Source of the DNA: Terriglobales bacterium
GTDB lineage: Bacteria; Acidobacteriota; Terriglobia; Terriglobales; Gp1-AA117
Direction: 5' to 3'
NCBI GenBank assembly: GCA_030150795.1
Contig: JASLFF010000395.1
Coordinates: forward strand, 1 to 11,520
Length of the DNA stretch: 11,520 nucleotides
Numbering within the stretch: position 1 is the first letter of the stretch; every line of letters begins with the position of its first letter. The position numbers and the translations under genes were made by a program. Below are positions 7,987 to 11,520 of this stretch, in pieces. Under the pieces are notes generated by a model, which ran no database searches, had not been told where the DNA came from, and saw nothing but the letters and a program-made list of their open reading frames with translations.

Positions 7987-8324
7987 CGGCCATCCAGGGA
8001 CGATTCGAATATGTGTATGGAAACCTGTTGAATTGTGAAAACCCCAAACCTGTAGTCGTAAGCTGAGAACGCGCAGATTTGCGGCGCACCGCCGGCTTCT
8101 CTTGCTTAATGTTCTCCCGCAACAATTTCCAGCAAAGCTGACAATGACTCTAATTCCGGCAATGAGACCGTGAGTTCTGACAGGTGTGCGGAATCAGACA
8201 GTTGGCGCATCATCGCACCAGAGCACACTTTTGCAGCTCCAAAAAGAATTTTTCTGGTCCATTTACAGCTACGCAGGGAGCCAAGCTCAGGCTCTCGTTC
8301 TAAGTTTGAAAAGGAAGAAACATC
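7987..8324. other. Intergenic region between the cytochrome cluster and the patatin gene
   Basis: I see no supported gene here. A short hairpin (CGGCG at 8082-8086, CGCCG at 8090-8094, three-base loop) is followed by a T/C-rich stretch and could weakly stop transcription from the cytochrome operon, but it lacks a proper U-tract. A weak promoter candidate is listed separately. The length suggests that the patatin gene begins a separate transcription unit. Confidence 0.5.
8126..8154 (+). promoter_or_regulatory. Candidate sigma-70-type promoter for the patatin-zwf unit
   Basis: TTTCCA (8126-8131), a 17-base spacer, then TCTAAT (8149-8154): nine of twelve positions match the consensus. This would give a leader of roughly 160 bases. 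Weak matches of this kind occur by chance, and sigma-factor preferences of the host are unknown. Confidence 0.25.
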
Positions 8325-9656
8325 ATGTTATTTCGGTTCCGGTTGAGTCTTCTGGTGGCGATTGCGATCGCCGGCGTTCCGGCTCTTGCGCAAGATCCCA
8401 AGCCGCAACCTGGGGCTCACCGAGTCTATGAAGCCCAAGATTCATCCAAGGCGCAAAACGTCGATTACTGTGACCCGGCTATGAAGCGGGCTCTGGTGCT
8501 TAGCGGGGGTGGCCTCAAAGGAGCATTCCAGGCCGGAGCGGTCTATCACCTCATTGTTCACCGCCGCTGCGATTTCCGCGAGTTTGCGGGCGTCTCCGTC
8601 GGTTCCCTGAATTCTGTAATCCTGGCCCAGTCGCCCCGAAAGGAAAATCCGGAGGCGTCACTCAAGAACCTGACAGAGCGAGCAGAAAAAATGGTCACGG
8701 TCTGGCAGGACATCAGGAGCCGCAAGCAGATTTTGAAGCCGCGCTGGCCGGGTTGGGTGTGGGCTCTTGCGGCTCGTTATGGAATTTTCGGCGTGGAAAG
8801 CCTGAACACCTTCGATCCGTTGATGCATCTGATTCAAACCAACGTGGATGTGGATGCACTGGCTGAGCGGGGACGTCCGGTGCGGGTCGGCTCGGTATCG
8901 CTGTGGGATGGCACCTATCAGGAGATAGGCCCGAACGCTACTTTTCCCAATCATGACCGCAAGTACTTTCTAAAGTACGTCTATGCCAGTGCGCTGATTC
9001 CAATTGTTGGGCAGATGCCGCGCATCCAGCAATCTGACGAAGATACGGACCCGAAGCAGTGGATTCAATTTGGCGACGGAGGAATTCTTAATAACACGCC
9101 GATTTTCAACTACTTTCGCAAATGCTTGCCGCCGGAGGGCAAACCGCAGCCGCAGGATGAAATGGATTGCCTTGCCTGGTTGAAACCTGGTACGCCGCCT
9201 CCCCAGCAGGTGCAACAGCTGTTTATTGTCGTTACTGCGCCGTTTAAGAAATATATAGAACGCTACCCGATCGAACCAAAACTGCTTGCCCACGGAGCAC
9301 GACAGGTCACGGACGGAAAAAAAATCCTGATGCGCACAGCCGACTTGATTCTGGAGAGTGACTTTCGGGATGACCTGACACTGGCGCTGGAATCCAATGC
9401 CATATTAGCGTGGCGGAAGCAGATCTATGATGCTGCGACGTCAAGTCTGGGATCGGAACAGCGCAAGGATTTTGACGGGAAGTTTGCCGAAATCAACCAG
9501 AGATTCCCGCTGCATTCCTATAATGAGCCGCCGGACGGAGGCCCGTCACTGCAGAGCGATGTTTTCCGGATCAACATCGAAAACTTTCTCCGGCGCCGCC
9601 ACGACCACGTCGTACGGCAAAGCTTCACTATGGCTGCCTGCAGGCTGATCTCATGA
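8325..9656 (+). CDS. Secreted patatin-like phospholipase/lipase
   Basis: This 443-residue protein has a signal peptide: a short basic start, hydrophobic core to about residue 18, then PALA before Gln23 as a likely cleavage site. The patatin core follows: oxyanion-hole GGGLKG (61-66), nucleophile Ser91 in GVSVG (89-93), the conserved ASALIP block (221-226) and the catalytic Asp251 in DGG (251-253). This Ser-Asp dyad hydrolyses acyl esters of phospholipids or neutral lipids, here presumably in the periplasm or outside the cell. The remaining C-terminal part (about 260-443) has no domain I recognise and no membrane-spanning or outer-membrane barrel pattern is obvious. ATG 8325 is preceded by AGGAAG (8312-8317). 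Next come a possible small ORF and zwf on the same strand. Substrate class is unknown; released fatty acids could feed the upstream haem enzymes, which is inference. Confidence 0.9.
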   Translation: MLFRFRLSLLVAIAIAGVPALAQDPKPQPGAHRVYEAQDSSKAQNVDYCDPAMKRALVLSGGGLKGAFQAGAVYHLIVHRRCDFREFAGVSVGSLNSVILAQSPRKENPEASLKNLTERAEKMVTVWQDIRSRKQILKPRWPGWVWALAARYGIFGVESLNTFDPLMHLIQTNVDVDALAERGRPVRVGSVSLWDGTYQEIGPNATFPNHDRKYFLKYVYASALIPIVGQMPRIQQSDEDTDPKQWIQFGDGGILNNTPIFNYFRKCLPPEGKPQPQDEMDCLAWLKPGTPPPQQVQQLFIVVTAPFKKYIERYPIEPKLLAHGARQVTDGKKILMRTADLILESDFRDDLTLALESNAILAWRKQIYDAATSSLGSEQRKDFDGKFAEINQRFPLHSYNEPPDGGPSLQSDVFRINIENFLRRRHDHVVRQSFTMAACRLIS

Positions 9657-9659
9657 TGC

Positions 9660-9665
9660 AGGAGG
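9660..9665 (+). promoter_or_regulatory. Perfect Shine-Dalgarno AGGAGG ahead of a 25-codon ORF
   Basis: AGGAGG lies four bases after the patatin stop codon and eight bases before ATG 9674. It is the strongest ribosome binding site in the window, yet the only ORF it serves is very short. Confidence 0.5.
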
Positions 9666-9673
9666 ATTTCCAT

Positions 9674-9751
9674 ATGGGCTCCATGAAAGAAAAATGCCTG
9701 GCGCGGTTTCCGCTGCCGGCCACCAAATCAGCTCACCTGAAGAATCCGTAA
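9674..9751 (+). CDS. Possible 25-residue small protein between patatin and zwf
   Basis: The ORF runs from ATG 9674 to TAA 9749-9751. The peptide begins [12 protein letters not shown] and is basic with one Cys and several Pro; no membrane helix or known family is visible. The case for translation is the perfect AGGAGG at ideal spacing directly after the patatin stop. It might be a true small protein or a translated leader that passes ribosomes to zwf, 49 bp further on. Alternatively it could be chance or the remnant of a longer gene. Length alone gives no coding evidence. Confidence 0.35.
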   Translation: MGSMKEKCLARFPLPATKSAHLKNP

Positions 9752-9800
9752 ATATGCGTGGCAGCATGGATGCTTCGTTAGGGGCGGAAGGGAAGAAGTG

Positions 9801-11162
9801 ATGCAGACTACATCTGATGCGCTGGTATTTTTCGGCGCCACCGGCGACTTGGCATACAAAAAGATTTTTCCCGCGCTGCAGAAGCTTGCCGGGCGCGGGA
9901 AGCTGGAGATCCCGGTCATCGGGATAGCCAAGTCCGGATGGAATCTGCAACAACTCCAAAAGCGCGCAAAAGATAGCGTGGAAACCTACGGCGGCCTGGA
10001 TACGGAAGGTTTTCCCAGACTGATTTCAAAACTGAAATATATTGATGGCGACTACAGGGCCCCTGAGACTTTTGCCAAGTTGCGGCAGGAACTGGGTGCG
10101 TCTCAGCATCCATTGCATTATCTGGCAATTCCGCCGGTCTTGTTCCCGGAGGTTTTGAAACAGCTGGAAGCGTCTGGATGCGCGGTTGAAGGAGGGATTG
10201 TCATTGAGAAACCATTTGGTCAGGACCTGGTCTCAGCTCACGCCTTGAACCAGGTGGTCCACACCACGTTCGCTGAAGAAAGCGTATATCGGATCGATCA
10301 CTTTCTCGGCAAGAATACTGTTCAGAATGTCCTGTATTTTCGTTTTGCCAATTCCTTTCTGGAACCCATCTGGAACCGCCAGTATGTGCAGAGCGTGCAA
10401 ATCACTATGGCGGAAGATTTTGGCGTGCAGGGCCGCGGCGCGTTCTACGACCACACAGGCACGATCAGGGACGTGGTGCAGAACCATCTTTTGCAGGTTC
10501 TCAGCAACATTGCCATGGAACCGCCACCTGGCTTGTCAGTTGAAACCGTTCGCGACGAGCGCGTGAAGGTGCTTAAAGGCATTCGCCCTCTGGAGCCAAA
10601 GGATGTGGTTCGTGGCCAGTTTGATGGCTACCGTAAGGAAGCTGGAGTGAAGGCGGATTCGCAGGTTGAGACATACGTCGCCTTGCGGTTATTCATCAAT
10701 TCCTGGCGATGGAAGGGGGTGCCGTTCTACATTCGCGCCGGCAAGTCTATGCCCATAACCGCTACTGAGGTAATCGTCACGCTCCGGCAGCCGCCTGAAA
10801 TTTTTCTGCAGAATCCGCTTCCCGCCAATTACGTGCGGTTCCGCTTAACGCCTGATCTTGTGATTGGTATCGGCTCTAACGTAAAAATAGCGGGCGAGGG
10901 GTTGCTCGGTCAGCAGGTTGAGCTCGTCGTCTCCAAGAGTTCGGATCCGAACGAGATGCAAGCTTATGAAGAGCTGCTTGGAGATGCGCTGGCAGGGAAC
11001 TCATCACGTTTTGCGCGCCAGGATTATGTAGAAGAGGCGTGGCGCATCGTGGACCCGGTGCTGGATGATGCGACACCGATCTATAAGTATGCTCCCGGCA
11101 CGTGGGGACCAGGTGAGGCGGACGCCTTGGCGCCTCCTGAAGGGTGGATCAATCCCAAGTAA
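9801..11162 (+). CDS. zwf: Glucose-6-phosphate 1-dehydrogenase
   Basis: This 453-residue cytoplasmic enzyme oxidises glucose 6-phosphate to 6-phosphogluconolactone and reduces NAD(P)+, the entry to the oxidative pentose phosphate pathway. The Rossmann motif [10 protein letters not shown] is at residues 12-21, EKPFG at 136-140, the active-site RIDHFLGK at 164-171 (catalytic His and substrate Lys), VQNHLLQ at 226-232 and IRAGKSM at 311-317. The block before VQNHLL reads YDHTGTIRD, where many homologues have YEGVGALRD. It is slightly shorter than the usual 480-500 residues. ATG 9801 is chosen, with AAGGGAAG at 9788-9795 as ribosome binding site; GTG 9798 would add one residue. No 6-phosphogluconolactonase or gnd is seen next to it. 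NADPH from this enzyme could support oxidative chemistry or peroxide defence, but the link to the upstream genes is inference. Confidence 0.95.
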   Translation: MQTTSDALVFFGATGDLAYKKIFPALQKLAGRGKLEIPVIGIAKSGWNLQQLQKRAKDSVETYGGLDTEGFPRLISKLKYIDGDYRAPETFAKLRQELGASQHPLHYLAIPPVLFPEVLKQLEASGCAVEGGIVIEKPFGQDLVSAHALNQVVHTTFAEESVYRIDHFLGKNTVQNVLYFRFANSFLEPIWNRQYVQSVQITMAEDFGVQGRGAFYDHTGTIRDVVQNHLLQVLSNIAMEPPPGLSVETVRDERVKVLKGIRPLEPKDVVRGQFDGYRKEAGVKADSQVETYVALRLFINSWRWKGVPFYIRAGKSMPITATEVIVTLRQPPEIFLQNPLPANYVRFRLTPDLVIGIGSNVKIAGEGLLGQQVELVVSKSSDPNEMQAYEELLGDALAGNSSRFARQDYVEEAWRIVDPVLDDATPIYKYAPGTWGPGEADALAPPEGWINPK

Positions 11163-11168
11163 GGCCGG

Positions 11169-11194
11169 GCTGCATTTGTATGCTGCATTTGTAT
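11169..11194 (+). repeat. Perfect 13-bp tandem duplication downstream of zwf
   Basis: GCTGCATTTGTAT occurs twice without a gap (11169-11181 and 11182-11194), starting six bases after the zwf stop codon. The second copy runs into AAT and forms TATAAT at 11192-11197. This is probably a slippage duplication. Confidence 0.9.
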
Positions 11195-11391
11195 AATGAG
11201 CCGACAACGCCCTCTTTCTTTGCCAACTAAAGCGAGCGATGCCGGCAATGAGCCACAACTAACTCAATTGCTTCAAAGCCATCGCGCTTCCGGCACCACC
11301 AGTTCAAAGCAACTTAAGAATTCTTTCTGCCGCAACGCTGTGGAAATTTCAAAAAATCATCCATTGTCTAGTACCAGACAGATCTCTGGAA

Positions 11392-11418
11392 TTTTACGGA
11401 TTACAATTCTTTTACGGA
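11392..11418 (+). repeat. Pair of 9-bp direct repeats with 18-bp period
   Basis: TTTTACGGA occurs at 11392-11400 and 11410-11418, start-to-start 18 bp and therefore close to the same face of the helix. They overlap the spacer of a promoter-like sequence and could be an operator; chance is possible. Confidence 0.4.
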
Positions 11419-11429
11419 GTTGGGATAAT
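11400..11429 (+). promoter_or_regulatory. Candidate promoter for a gene beyond the right edge
   Basis: ATTACA (11400-11405), an 18-base spacer and GATAAT (11424-11429) give nine of twelve consensus matches. No coding start with a ribosome binding site is visible in the remaining 90 bases, so the target gene would lie outside the window. Confidence 0.22.
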
Positions 11430-11520
11430 CAACAGGAAAAGATTGCAACCAGGATCAACGCCGGGTTCACTTCAGTCGGGTGGAAGAATAATTCTTGGTG
11501 AGTCGGCTCTAGAACATGCT

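Larger units (their letters stand above)
11163..11520. other. Intergenic region after zwf; no supported gene
   Basis: This stretch is more AT-rich than the coding part of the window. An open frame of 101 codons from 11196 has no ribosome binding site, begins inside a TATAAT, and its product is low in recognisable structure, so I do not call it. A tandem repeat, a direct-repeat pair and a promoter-like sequence are listed separately. No convincing terminator for zwf was found. Confidence 0.5.

Noticed and set aside
8082..8094. Hairpin CGGCG-CAC-CGCCG as a rho-independent terminator
   Set aside because: The stem is only 5 bp and the following sequence is mixed T/C without a U-tract, so it is mentioned only as part of the intergenic region.
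8177..8205. CTGACA at 8177-8182 as a -35 box
   Set aside because: There is no -10-like hexamer at 16-18 bp downstream.
8186..8431. 81-codon plus-strand frame overlapping the start of the patatin gene
   Set aside because: It overlaps the patatin signal-peptide region in another frame and has no good ribosome binding site; the patatin start at 8325 is well supported.
11196..11501. 101-codon plus-strand frame after zwf
   Set aside because: It has no ribosome binding site, its start lies inside a TATAAT, and the product shows no recognisable domain or membrane pattern.

Overview
The window is bacterial, gene-dense and moderately GC-rich. It contains no rRNA, tRNA, CRISPR array, transposase or integrase that I can see. 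The organism is probably Gram-negative: several c-type cytochromes need periplasmic haem attachment, and a patatin-like protein carries a signal peptide. The style of the glucose-6-phosphate dehydrogenase and the cytochrome/catalase-like set would suit an acidobacterium or a myxobacterium, but this taxonomic guess is weak because no marker gene is present.

Region 1 (1-7986) looks like one operon of five plus-strand genes with gaps of 10, 51, 1 and 8 bp. The genes are: a cytochrome c-like protein cut off by the left edge (one CxxCH visible); a membrane-anchored protein of unknown function; a catalase-superfamily-like haem protein; a 1180-residue fusion; and a small membrane-anchored dihaem cytochrome. 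The fusion joins a duplicated four-helix membrane unit, a second catalase-like domain, a ninth membrane helix and a dihaem domain resembling the rubber oxygenase RoxA. The three cytochromes share a Tyr-(Leu/Met)-His-(Asn/Asp) motif and a common C-terminal signature, so they look like diverged paralogues.

Region 2 (7987-8324) is a 338-bp gap with a weak promoter candidate. It is followed by a secreted patatin-like lipase, a possible 25-codon ORF behind a perfect Shine-Dalgarno sequence, and glucose-6-phosphate dehydrogenase (zwf).

Region 3 (11163-11520) has no gene I can support. It holds a 13-bp tandem duplication that ends in a perfect TATAAT, and a pair of 9-bp repeats 18 bp apart next to a promoter-like sequence that may serve a gene beyond the right edge.

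The most interesting reading is that Region 1 encodes a membrane-anchored haem-oxygenase system acting on a hydrophobic unsaturated substrate such as polyisoprenoid or fatty acid. RoxA-type cytochromes would cleave C=C bonds in the periplasm, and catalase-like (allene-oxide-synthase-like) domains would process peroxides. The neighbouring secreted patatin could release lipid substrate, which would resemble an oxylipin pathway. The family resemblances come from motifs; the pathway is inference.
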